NCBI GenBank assembly: GCA_030704615.1
Contig: CM060732.1
Span: 56,649,053 to 56,713,052, forward strand
Direction: 5' to 3'
DNA: 64,000 nt
Source: Takakia lepidozioides
Taxonomy: Eukaryota; Streptophyta; Takakiopsida; Takakiales; Takakiaceae
The notes below the pieces were generated by a model. It ran no database searches, was not told the origin of the DNA, and was given only the letters and a program-made list of their open reading frames with translations. Shown here in pieces: positions 9,688 to 19,190 of this stretch. Every line of letters starts with the position of its first letter. Positions within the stretch are counted from its first letter, which is position 1. The position numbers and the translations under genes were made by a program.

Positions 9688-12062
9688 ATGCTAGGAGACT
9701 TGAATGCAGAACATGTTTGCATGCCTAACAGGAAAGGTGGACGTGCTGGAGGGATCGCAAGAATCCGAAGAGCGTCCGAGGAGCTAGTTGCAGCACGTAC
9801 ACCCACCCGATCCCCGAGCGCGGGTATTCCTGCCGGGCCTAGCCCTGTGCGATTCAAAGACGCGGCTTCGAAGGGCAAGTTCAAAGCCCCAGAGATCGAC
9901 TCGCGTTCTTCGGTCATGGAGAATCGTCAGCAGGGGTCGGGCCCTTCTCCAGCAAAGTCGAAGAAGAAGCAGCCCGTCCCTCTACTGGCTTCTGAACCGG
10001 CTCAGGCCGATTCACCCCCCCCAACGCGAATGAAGCAGCAGGGTAAAAGACAGATTCAATTGCAGCAGACACCTTCACCTGCAAGGATGAGGAAGCAGAA
10101 GGCAATCAGGGCGACGGCCGAACAATCTCCCGCAAAACCGCTTCCACGAGCTGAAGCTCAGTTCCTGGAGGATTTCCCGCCTGCAGATGTTGGGGCCGAC
10201 TCTGCTGCAGCGAAGGCAATGGGATCGACCGTTGATCTTGATTTGGTACCGGAGGAGGGTGCTGCAGCTCAACGTTCGCAGCAAGACCTCACCACCGATG
10301 AGCAAGCAGGCCCGGAGGAGGCCTCTGCAATGGCAGAATTGCCCGCAGACAGGCCCCAGAGTGCAGCTCCAGTTGAGGATGCTCCAGCTGCTCAGCCACT
10401 ACCGGCACCTACAGACATGTCTCTGGAGGATTTCAAAAGTGCAGCGGATAAAATGTTGGAGGAGACACACAGTAGCATTGGCAGAGTTCTGGGCAGCAGG
10501 GTATTCCAGCGGACTCTTTGAATCCCACTCTGTCGCATGGTCTCCCTTCCCATCGTAAGGCAGGCCCTTCCCGGAGATGTGGATAAGCTGAAGTTCGCAT
10601 TTCGAGAAGGGTACCGTCTGGGATCGGCAGCGTTTTACGTTTCCATTGAGAATGAGGACGGCGAAACTCGTGGACCCACTGCCGATGAATTGTCAACGTG
10701 GGATACCCACTGGCACACTCGCAATGACGAATTCGAGGCGACGCTGAAGGGTGATCCAGACTTCGGCCATATGTCTGGTAAAATGTTCTTTGTGTGGGAC
10801 GGGAATCACCGACTTCTCGCCTGGTGGGAGTACATCAAGCAGAACCATGCCAAGCACATTGGCTGGCATTACATGGTGGAGTGTGTCATCCTGAAGGTGA
10901 AGGCGGCAGACTCCTCCCTGCTCAAGAATGCCATGGCGGACCTCAACTCGTAAGATACTCATACCCTCCCTAGCACGTTCGAAATGCGGTGCCGCATTTC
11001 GGTTTCCATTCTGGTTTGTTTCCGTGCTTCCGTGTACTGAACTGGAGAGTGTGCCTTGCAGGGTCACTGAGAATGCGTACGTGCATACCCACATGGCACA
11101 TATGCTGTACAGGGTGAGGAAAACTGGTCTCACTGATCCGCAGATGTTTGCGGAAATGCTGGAGCCCGAGCTCATTCAGAAAGCCGTTGCAAAAACAGAC
11201 CGGACATGGTATCGTCTCACTATGGATGGAATGGTGGAGGTGATATACGAATCTGAAGCGCCATGTGGTAATGTGTGGATGGCATTGTAACAGGTGCCTC
11301 AATGTGGGCTGGGCGGTTTTCCGACCGGCACCTCTTTGCCTACGAGGAGAATTCATCCGTGTGGGGATCCCATCTGGAAGGGCTGCAACGGAATGTTAAG
11401 GCTCCCGTTGAGCGAAAGTTTCCTCGGATTCGTCGGAGTCCGAGGAAGACACAGTGGACATTGATGCGGAGGAGAACCCGGAATACGAGTGAGTGCAAAC
11501 ATTGTAAGTTTGCATAGCCTTCTGGGTCATTTTTGTCAAACAAATTTCCGGACTGTGGTTCTCATTAGTCTCGTTGATGATTGTCATGTGCAGGATTGCA
11601 GGGTCCGGGTCGAAACATGTAGGGCCTACACTTCCTGCCAGGAAGAATGTCCCGTTCTTTGCGAGGGCCGACTTCATGACGAGCCCGGTGAGGGACTACT
11701 CCCTTCCTAGTTATGCAGCTAAACTCGCAAATACAGCGATTAGAAGAAGTGAGAATCCCAGTAAAGTAGAGCAGATTTTGGAGAGGGCTAGGGAGGACAG
11801 AAGGATAAGGAAAGAGTTGGCAGCAGCTCAGACAGGTAGACGGGTACGAAAGTACATATGTGATTCAGCGGATGAGAGCGACGCAGACAGGGAGGAAGAC
11901 GACCCAACGGAGGTGAGATGGACAGTTCCGCAAGGGAAAGATGGGATTTTCGAAAGCCTGGCCAACGAGCAGTCCGCTGGAGATGAGAAAGGCACTGAGG
12001 GGGTGGAGGCGGAGCAGGACAGTCTAGAACAGGATGAGGATTCGGATGATTTTCAAGATTAA
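9688..12062 (+). pseudogene. ParB-like gene with methyltransferase remnant (copy 1)
   Basis: Multi-exon gene. The first long frame is a low-complexity Pro/Ala/Gln/Lys-rich region, then a stop TGA at 10519-10521 where copy 2 has CGA. After it comes a folded region with VWDGNHRLLAW, resembling the DGxHR motif of ParB/sulfiredoxin-fold domains. An intron at 10950-11061 contains one hairpin repeat; exon 2 begins at 11062. At 11251/11252 the sequence departs from copy 2, which continues with a donor GTAAGT; here a deletion joins to a fragment reading TGASMWAGRFSDRHLFAYEE, which I read as motif I/II of an amino-methyltransferase. Then come an acidic stretch, an intron at 11489-11593, and a C-terminal exon ending at 12062 with an acidic tail. 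A one-base frame change is also needed between 11340 and 11412. The ParB and methyltransferase readings are inferences from short motifs. Confidence 0.65.
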
Positions 12063-12194
12063 TAGAATTTTAATGAAGTCTCTGTAAATGTAAATTCTCT
12101 TCCAGAGTATATAAAGGAAATTCTGCCCGACATTCGTGACCCTTCTCCAGTGTGCATTCCAGCCACACAATCGCCCAAACCACGACGCTCCAAA

Positions 12195-12925
12195 ATCAGA
12201 AATGGGGCACCACATTTCCAAAATTTTGGCAACTCTAAGAACCTCTTTTGGAAATGCGGCACCGCATTTCCAAAACAGGGGAGGGACTAAATTTTCCATT
12301 TCAATGTTGGCATAGTAAAAAGTAATCGGCCGATTGGAAATGCGGTGCCGCATTTCCAAAATTTCCTTTGTCCACACGCCAGTTTTGGCCTCTCCCGCTC
12401 ATTGCATGGATGCCACCACGCTTACAGAGGTCGAACAAGGAGGTCGAGATGGCGGAATTGGAAATGCGGTGCCGCATTTCCATATTGGGGATGGTCGTTG
12501 TTCGAACTGCAGGCCCATCAGCAAAAATTGGCACCGCATTCCATTGTAAAAAAAAAGTCGATGACGGACATGGAAATGCGGCGCCGCATTTCCAGAACGG
12601 ACATCGCAATTTGTCCATTTGCAGACCCTCTCACGGAAATGCGGTAACGCATTCCATCGCGCTGGTCGGAAATGTCACACTTTTCGAAGTGTTGGACGGA
12701 AATGCGGCACCGCATTCCCTTGTCCAAAAAGAAGTTTCCATTGCCAAGCTGGAAATGCGTCGCCGCATTTGCAATGCCAACCTCGTTGTCTGTCCAATTT
12801 ATAGACCCGTGTTGGTATTTCGTGTACCTGGACGGAAATGATGCACCGCATTTCCTTGTCCCACATGGAAATGCGGTGCCGCATTTCGATGCCGACATGG
12901 AAATGCGCCACCGCATTTCAATGTC
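12195..12925. repeat. Second hairpin cluster, family A copy 1
   Basis: About 12-13 further copies of the GGAAATGCGG/CCGCATTTCC core, some with one imperfect arm. Their outer arms differ from the main array: TTGG/CCAA types near 12245 and 12335, and CATGG types near 12570 and 12865. Spacing is less regular than in the main array. This cluster lies just 3' of the ParB-like gene stop at 12062. Confidence 0.88.
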
Positions 12926-13176
12926 CGACATGGCGTTACTCTGGTATATTCTTGACACATGACTCACATACCGGTTACTCTGCTATATTCATCCGGACAG
13001 ACACATTGTAGAAATGAGACATCAAATTGTAAACAGTGGGCCAATTCCGAGAGTTATTCAACAGAATGAAACACAATCATACAGAAGTGAGGTACGATGG
13101 GTTTATTGATCGGACACGATGTCTCACATTTACCAACTGCAGACAAAACTAAGCCCTTCCTCCTTCTACATGGGGT

Positions 13177-13755
13177 TCACCAAGTCGACGGAACTTCGAT
13201 ACCCCTCAAAACAAGCTCATCACTGCTGCGGCACCTCGAGGTAAACTGCAATTCAGTCGTTCTGCTGCCCTTGCTGGAGCCGACGACAATGTCATGTCCA
13301 TCAATGATACCACCATCATACATTGACAAGGTCACTGTGGGCCTCATGTGCCCGTGCGATTCGTCTTCGCAACTCAACCGAATGTCTCCATACACTGGAA
13401 GAGCGGAGTGATCTGCACGTATATAGTTTTCCCCGGTGCCGTCCTCCCTGGTCTACTGACAGCAGTTCCAGCGCCAAAGCGAGGCCGTGCGTGATCTGTC
13501 CGGCATCCCTTTCCAGCTTGGTATATCGAGGTCAACAATTTTCAGGACCCACGGACCGCATTGACCCTCGCCCTCACCTTGCTCAAAGCGGTAATAGCCC
13601 TCCAGATACTCCATTGCGCGCAAAGACTCTTGCTTGATTCCAGCAGCGTCTGTGAAAATAGAGAGCCAGACAATGATGTCTCCTGATTCTGGTTTGAACA
13701 TAGCATAATCGTGGCCATGATAAGGGCAGTCGGCTGGATTTCGGCGGCACGACAT
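13177..13755 (-). pseudogene. Unknown-function paralogue 1 (minus member of pair)
   Basis: ATG at 13753-13755 starts a 193-codon frame interrupted once by TAG at codon 101 (13453-13455). The frame resumes unchanged to a TGA at 13177-13179. It is homologous to the plus-strand gene at 14312-14875: both share CRNPADCP/FRNRDDCP, YGDIR, DGGxIxGHDIVV and ELVLRxxEVP motifs. The paralogue has TGG (Trp 102) at the position of this stop. AATAAA on the minus strand at about 13101-13106 is a plausible poly(A) signal. No known domain was recognised. It lies inside the mobile element and is transcribed divergently from its paralogue. Confidence 0.7.
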
Positions 13756-14311
13756 CCTTGAAAAAGAGTAGCGGAGTACGCTCAATGACAGCAGCTCCCG
13801 GATGGAGGAGGAGCAGCGCGGTGGCTGGAAAAAGTTCAAGCTAACGCTGCAATTCCTCACAAACACTCCAGGGCACATTTAAATTTCCCCCCTACAGGAT
13901 CCTGGACCGATGAAGATTGGCTGCTTCATGAATGTAGCCGTTTCAGTTTCCTACCCTGCCATGCAAACTATGGGCACTCACTGCCAGGTGGGCCGATAGC
14001 CACTGGACACGACGAAGTCCATCCCCTCTTCGATGTAAATGCGGCGCCGAATTTCCATCCGGGGGGATGGACTTCGGTGGCAGATCTCAAACTATAACTT
14101 GTTGATGAGAAAGATGTATGGGTTCATCCACCGCCGGCGTGATGAACACGTTCCACCTCCGTCGGTGGGTACGTGGGACCCAGAAGCTCCATTATTGGAG
14201 GCCGGACTGCTCTTCCGCTTCGCATCATTTCCAAAATCTAAGGGCTTCGTAGCTGTCCGCAAGGTCATTGTCATCTGCATCCAAGTCGTCCTCAGGTCCT
14301 CATTTGCAAGG

Positions 14312-14875
14312 ATGCCGTGCTTCCGGAACCGGGACGACTGCCCATTTGGAGGCATCGATTATGCAATGTATTCGGCCACATCGGGAGACATTGTTATCTA
14401 GTACACAGATTACACAGAAGATACTGGTTCGATTGTGGAAACATTGGTGGCTTTTGAGTATATCCTAGGCCACTACGCCTTCGAGCGGGGTGACGATCTT
14501 GGTCTGAGGAGTCCGTGGCTCCTGCGCATCCTCGATTCCGATTTTCCCAGCTACGACGGTCACTCATGCAGAAGAAGGTGCACTGCTATGCTGTTGCGGT
14601 GGAACTGCTGCCACTGGACGTGGGTGGACTCCATCGGAGAGACCTATTCTCCTCAAGGAGTGCGCTCCTCTTCTCCATTGTATGGGGACATTCGCATTGG
14701 TGTGGACGACGAAAACGTGAAGATTTCCATATTCGATGGTGGTATGATTGAAGGGCATGACATTGTGGTGAACATCACTAGGGGCGGTACAACGGCTGCA
14801 ATCGACTTTACATGGAGGAGCCCCATGACTCATGAGCTAGTTCTGAGAGCAGTCGAAGTCCCATTGACAACGTGA
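14312..14875 (+). pseudogene. Unknown-function paralogue 2 (plus member of pair)
   Basis: ATG at 14312 gives a 188-codon frame with one TAG at codon 30 (14399-14401). The minus paralogue has Trp at codon 30, so this is a TGG-to-TAG change. The C-terminal half contains YGDIRIGVDDE, FDGGMIEGHDIVV and HELVLRAVEVP; the middle has LLRWNCCHW with paired cysteines. The stop is at 14873-14875 and AATAAA lies at about 14958-14963. Function is unknown; no signal peptide or membrane segment is evident. Sequence between the two start codons is about 560 bp and may hold a shared divergent promoter. Confidence 0.7.
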
Positions 14876-15279
14876 CTTGTATTCAGTAGGCACAGGGGTA
14901 AAGATTTGATTGCACAATCAGCACAGTAGACGTGCTTCAAATGCAATTCATGTGGATCAATAAAAACCTCATTGTGCCCTCTTTTTATTCTATTCTGTGT
15001 CCATCGTTCCCAGAATGCGTCATTGCTCATTTCGTTTGGGATGGGAGTGTGGGTGGATTTTGCAAGTGGCTGGTAGGCTGAAATGGGCCCCCATTGTACA
15101 GAGCAGTACCACCCTACCATTCGCGAAACATTGCCTTTCAATATATAATTCTAAATAACATTGCCGAACCTCCTTCATCGGGAGGTCATTCTCCCCCTAT
15201 GACCGTGGCACCCTAAACCCTATTCCCGCGGACACTCATTTCCGGAAAATAGTGCTGCTCATGTTTTTTTCCACACTTA

Positions 15280-15337
15280 CGACTCTGCTCATGGCTCATG
15301 CCGCTCATGGCTCATGGCTCATGAAATAGCAGCCCCC
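15280..15337 (-). repeat. Right terminal inverted repeat, family A copy 1
   Basis: Clustered GCTCATG motifs end GCTCATGAAATAGCAGCCCCC-like at 15337, the inverted match of the left end. It is followed immediately by AGTTGATAC (15338-15346). Confidence 0.85.
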
Positions 15338-15378
15338 AGTTGATACCCGCCCCAGTCATATATACCGGTCCAACACTG
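15338..15378. mobile_element. Right arm of the interrupted hAT-like MITE
   Basis: Contains the right family A target duplication (15338-15346) and ends at 15378 with ACCGGTCCAACACTG, the inverted match to the left MITE end at 2131. The 8-bp duplication GTGATTAC follows at 15379-15386. Confidence 0.72.
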
Positions 15379-15984
15379 GTGATTACCTCACTTCATGTAC
15401 AGAGCTCGTGGATGAAACAAACACATTCCCGGATGAAACAACGTCTTATTGGATGAAGTACAATGATTACAAGGAAGACATCGATTATTGCATCATATTT
15501 GCACCTCCAGACGCGTTGAGAAAGGTCAGATTCTGTCCTTTCGTATGTGGTGGTCAAAACTTTGTAATAGTTTAAAAATGTCATGGTGAAATTTATCTAT
15601 TGGCTTCTCTTTTAAAATCTCAAGAGAAGACTATGCATCCATACCATCAAAGAAAGCTAAGCCCCTCATATCCCCAAGTGTCACCTCATATCTCTTCCTG
15701 AAAACTGCTTCCTGATGTGCCTTCTCCACGTAACGCCTCCCTCAAGTAACATCTATGTTATTGAACAGCATGATATGAAAAAAAAAAATGGATGAATTTT
15801 CAGGTCTAGAATGGATGAAATTAGATTTCACTACTCACAGGAAAGATATGCGACTAGCCACTGGTCAATATATGCCTCCCTAAAAAAAAAAAAAAAAAAA
15901 GATATGTCCCATATTATATGTATTTATCTATTTTTAAAATGTATATATGTTTTATCCCGAAGCTTGTATATTAGTACATTAAAG
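15379..15984. other. Intergenic, no gene seen
   Basis: Starts with the 45-bp host repeat also present at 2075-2118. Otherwise AT-rich, with a poly(A) run at 15882-15900. No gene is supported. Confidence 0.55.
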
Positions 15985-16165
15985 TAAAGTACGACACCTC
16001 CCCAAAGAAGCATAAATTATGGCCTCTTTTAATGGCCCCAAATGGATCTTCCAGCTGGAAGATGGATACCTTTGTAATACCAATTTAGTGAGTAAGCCCA
16101 CAACCACTTCCAAGGAGGTATGTGCCGAGTATCACTGGGCTATAACTTGGTTGTCTTACTACACT
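15985..16165 (-). mobile_element. tRNA-derived SINE-like copy (minus)
   Basis: Third copy of the family seen at 471-645 and 1478-1668, sharing CATAAATTATGG and the TCACTGGGCTATAACTTGG block. The B box is decayed. Confidence 0.5.
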
Positions 16166-16249
16166 AAGAGCATAACCCGGAGTCGTTCACTAAACTGCCG
16201 CTCTATCACTATTTTAGTGAAGCATGTGGTGAGGCAGGCAAGCTAGATT

Positions 16250-16780
16250 GGACTGCCCCCAACAGATCTACACTTGTTTATTCAAGTTCCACGACATAGT
16301 TGTGTTAAAATGGCCCTATCTTCATGCCAATTTCTCCAATTTTTTGGGAGGGCTATGGCTTGGTGGATCCCCCAACAGATTTGCACTAAGTAGGGTGATG
16401 AAGATATACTAGCCTCCAGAGCCATAAATATTTTTCAAGAGGTTTTTGCTGGCCCCAACAAATCTACACTTGTTGTTCAAGTTCCACAACATAGTTGCTT
16501 AGATGGCCCTATCTTTATGCCATTCTTTCCAATTTGGGTGGGGTATGGCTTGGTGGATTTTTAAAAAGTATGGTGATGAAGATATGCTAGCCTCCAGAAC
16601 CATAAATATTTTTTAAAGGATTTTGGTCTGGCCCCAGCAGATGTGCTTTTGGTGATAAAGTTTTCGGATGTTTAGCTACTTAGATGGGCTATCTTCTTGT
16701 CAATTATTCCAATTGTGGTGTGCAATGGCTTGATATAATCTAATAACTAGAGTGATCAAGATATGGTGGCCAAGGCTGTC
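16250..16780. repeat. Three decayed tandem units of about 190 bp
   Basis: Units begin near 16257, 16452 and 16632. Each starts with CCCCMRCARAT-like sequence and contains a GGGCTATCTT/GGCCCTATCTT block, a TATGGCTTGGTGG-like block and GATGAAGATATRCTAGCC. The third unit is the most diverged and shortest. No coding function is seen. Confidence 0.7.
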
Positions 16781-16789
16781 ACCATCCTG

Positions 16790-17220
16790 TCCGTCGCGTC
16801 GCGTCCTTGATGCTGATGTGACCTACGTCACTTCAGGTACTTTACGATAGTATATCGCTATCTACGCGATATACTAGTAAAAAACATTCAAAATAAAAAA
16901 AATGTCACTTAGTCAGCCACAATAGTGGTGACAGACAACTAATGGAAAAAAACAAAATGAAAGTCGCTTGTATTTTTTATTTTTTTAAATGAAGCGACCG
17001 CCAATATTGGCGGTCGTTTGTATTTTTTAATTTTAAAAATAAAGCGACCTCCAATATTAGCATTTTGTTTTTTTTTTAACCCCTCGCTCAAGCGACCCGT
17101 TTCGGGTTGTGTCATTTTTTGTAAGTCCCACAGCTGTTGTTGATGACTTTCAATGAGGTCGGGCCCTAAATAAAAACTGTAGCGCCAAATGAAGCGACCG
17201 CCAATAAGAAGAAGCAACTG
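16790..17220. repeat. Palindrome-rich non-coding block
   Basis: Contains a hairpin with 11-bp arms TAGTATATCGC/GCGATATACTA around a seven-base loop (about 16849-16877), and a perfect 22-bp palindrome at 16995-17016 with arms CGACCGCCAAT and its complement. AAGCGACC/GAAGCGACCGCC motifs recur at about 17042, 17091 and 17193. This may be a MITE-like or non-autonomous element; terminal repeats and a target duplication were not identified. Confidence 0.65.
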
Positions 17221-17515
17221 CCAAAAGACAATCAGCTATAAAATATGCTCTTTGTATAATAGTAAATATATCTATTTACTTCATAATTTGTAGTCAAGCT
17301 TAAAACCAGAATCCTAGGTAGGTTGAGTATGCATGCAAGCTTCTATTGTAGAGAGAGATATGACTCCGGCTGAAACATGCGTAACTAAGGGCCACTTTGC
17401 ATCACGACTATTGCCCCTCTTTCAGGGGTGGGCCCTATATGCTTCTATTGTAACACTTCTAACTCATGTACTCAAAGCTGGTTGATCACCTGAGTAATTA
17501 CATTTTTAATTCATT

Positions 17516-17547
<32 letters not shown>

Positions 17548-18015
17548 ATCCTTGGGCTTGCTAACTACTCATTATATCAAAATAGCATACCTAAAAATAA
17601 TGTATTTTTTGGTATAAAATAACTATGCAGATGGTATTCAACTTCCACTACAATTACAGTTAGGGCTAATGAAACCCTAAACTGAATTTGCAATGGGGGC
17701 ATGAATTTATGAAAGATAGATGGGTGCTCGAGAAAAGCTGCTCGCTAAATTCTTGTATCGGTTTTCAGAAATATGGTTTGCTATTTATGTTAATGTGCAG
17801 CCCTACGATATTACATAGTGTAAGACACCAAACGGGCTTTAAAGAGCCATGGATCTTCATTTTCCATTCACAGGGAGTTGTTCTCCGCCAACCTTTCTAT
17901 TCTGCTTTTTCAATGCGATCTTTTGCTGAGCTGCTCGTTTACAGTGCCACAGAGTACGATGTTGTAAGCTTACAAGGTGTTGCTCGATGCACTGTCGATT
18001 TGTTTTACAACAAAA
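17221..18015. other. Intergenic with CT microsatellite
   Basis: A CT dinucleotide run lies at about 17519-17546. The open frame at 17688-18026 shows no domain. No gene is supported. Confidence 0.5.
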
Positions 18016-18210
18016 CTGCGGCGTGAGCCTTGCGTGTGAGCGTACGCTCACACAATGGTGATGTGGCGTGAGCCTACGCTTACAGGCGCTGACGTGGTGC
18101 TGGTGCTGACGTGGCGTGAGCACACCCAAGGTCGTGCCACGTCACCACAAAGATGGTAGGCCTATAACCGTGGAGCCTATAACCGTGGGATTTCATCATC
18201 TGAAGGTGAG

Positions 18211-18237
18211 ATGGGTTTAGGGTTTAGGGTTTAGGGC
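18211..18237 (+). repeat. Interstitial plant telomere-type repeats
   Basis: Three consecutive GTTTAGG units (plant TTTAGGG heptamer) within the family B derivative, close to its left end. Confidence 0.85.
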
Positions 18238-18350
18238 GTCCGCAAAGATCAACCTTGTGTCAACACATGTCATCAATGGTGTTGTGCATGCATCTGTCAT
18301 TTGTTGCATTCGTTACTCAAACTCATTTGTCACATTCAAATGAACATTCT

Positions 18351-18860
18351 CGGAAATCAACCTGGTGTTAACACGAGGTTGATTTCCTAGAACTGCAAAT
18401 CGACATTGACAGACATACGACTTCAACATTTTTTTTTTTGTGGAAAAATGATGCTTTCATTTCTCAAATCAAGGTTGCGTCAACGCAAGGTTGAATTGCA
18501 TCCTACGACTTCAACATTATTATTATTATTATTATTATTATTTTGGGGGGAGGGTGATGCAAATCAACCTTGTGTTGACACAACCTTGGTTTGAAAAATG
18601 AAAGCATCTTTTTTCCCAAAAAAAAAAAGAAAAAAACCTTTTCTGAAGACTATTTTTTGCATTTTGTATGGTTGTTGGCCCTGTTGTTCTTCGGTGTGTT
18701 GGACACAATCAAGGTTGCATTAATGCAACCTTGATTATGCTATGGATTTCAATCGCCTCTTTTGGGAGATAAATCTTCGTCTTGCTTAGTGTTTCGTGTC
18801 TTCTAGTCTTTTGGGAAGTTCGGGGATTAACCCTATGTCAACGTAACATTGATTACAAAG
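18351..18860. repeat. Family B hairpins in the short derivative
   Basis: Several inverted repeats of the CAACCTTG/CAAGGTTG type at about 18357-18384, 18468-18496, 18562-18590 and 18823-18853. The best is a perfect 30-bp palindrome at 18707-18736 with arms AATCAAGGTTGCATT and its exact complement. An ATT triplet microsatellite lies at 18517-18542. Confidence 0.85.
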
Positions 18861-18929
18861 GGGTTTAATGGGAGTTAACAAGCACCTGCTGCATCTATGT
18901 TTTTCTGAATGTATGATTCAGGTACATCT

Positions 18930-19190
18930 ACCATATCCTTATTCCGGGGAAGTATCTGAGCGATGACCTTGATTTCATCTACACATGGGCGGATCCATCA
19001 AATGACAAGACAATGTAGACACACCATTTCACGAGGTCGTGTTGAGGACCTGAATGACAACGCCGCAATGCTTGCACCATGCACTGACAAGGACATTCAG
19101 GAGAGACTCATACATGCACTCGATGCAAAAGAGCCGGAGAAGCAGCTAACTCCAAATGGAAAGGGAAGAATGCAGACATGTGAAACATGA
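18930..19190 (+). pseudogene. Fragment of the family B gene
   Basis: Reads YHILIPGKYLSDDLDFIY then TWADPSNDKTM, matching the exon at 45073-45170 (YHVLIPGKYLSDDPDFIYSW). Immediately afterwards about 90 bp present in the larger copy is deleted, giving a TAG stop. Homology resumes in another frame (LNDNAAMLAPCTDKDIQERL) to about 19150. It is a clear internal-deletion product with no coding capacity. Confidence 0.8.

Larger units (their letters stand above)
2708..15337. mobile_element. Family A giant Mutator-like element, copy 1
   Basis: A complete 12.63 kb element by its ends. AGTTGATAC occurs at 2699-2707 and again at 15338-15346, a 9-bp duplication typical of MULEs. The first and last 21 bases are inverted repeats matching at 17 of 21 positions, sharing CTATTTCATGAGC. 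Contents in order: C-terminal transposase fragment (-), inverted N-terminal/catalytic fragment (+), hairpin array, small basic ORF, ParB-like/methyltransferase-remnant gene (+), second hairpin cluster, and a divergent pair of unknown paralogues. It is inactivated by an inversion, a deletion, frameshifts and stop codons. It is the same family as 55204-64000, and the two align closely over most of their shared length. Confidence 0.9.

Noticed and set aside
4848-12062. Virus-like or Maverick-type element
   Set aside because: No polymerase, capsid or integrase genes; ends, duplication length and transposase fit a Mutator-like element.
14830-15141. Minus-strand protein of 103 codons with a Cys pair
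   Set aside because: It overlaps the 3' end and poly(A) region of the plus-strand paralogue gene, and no homologue or splice context supports it.
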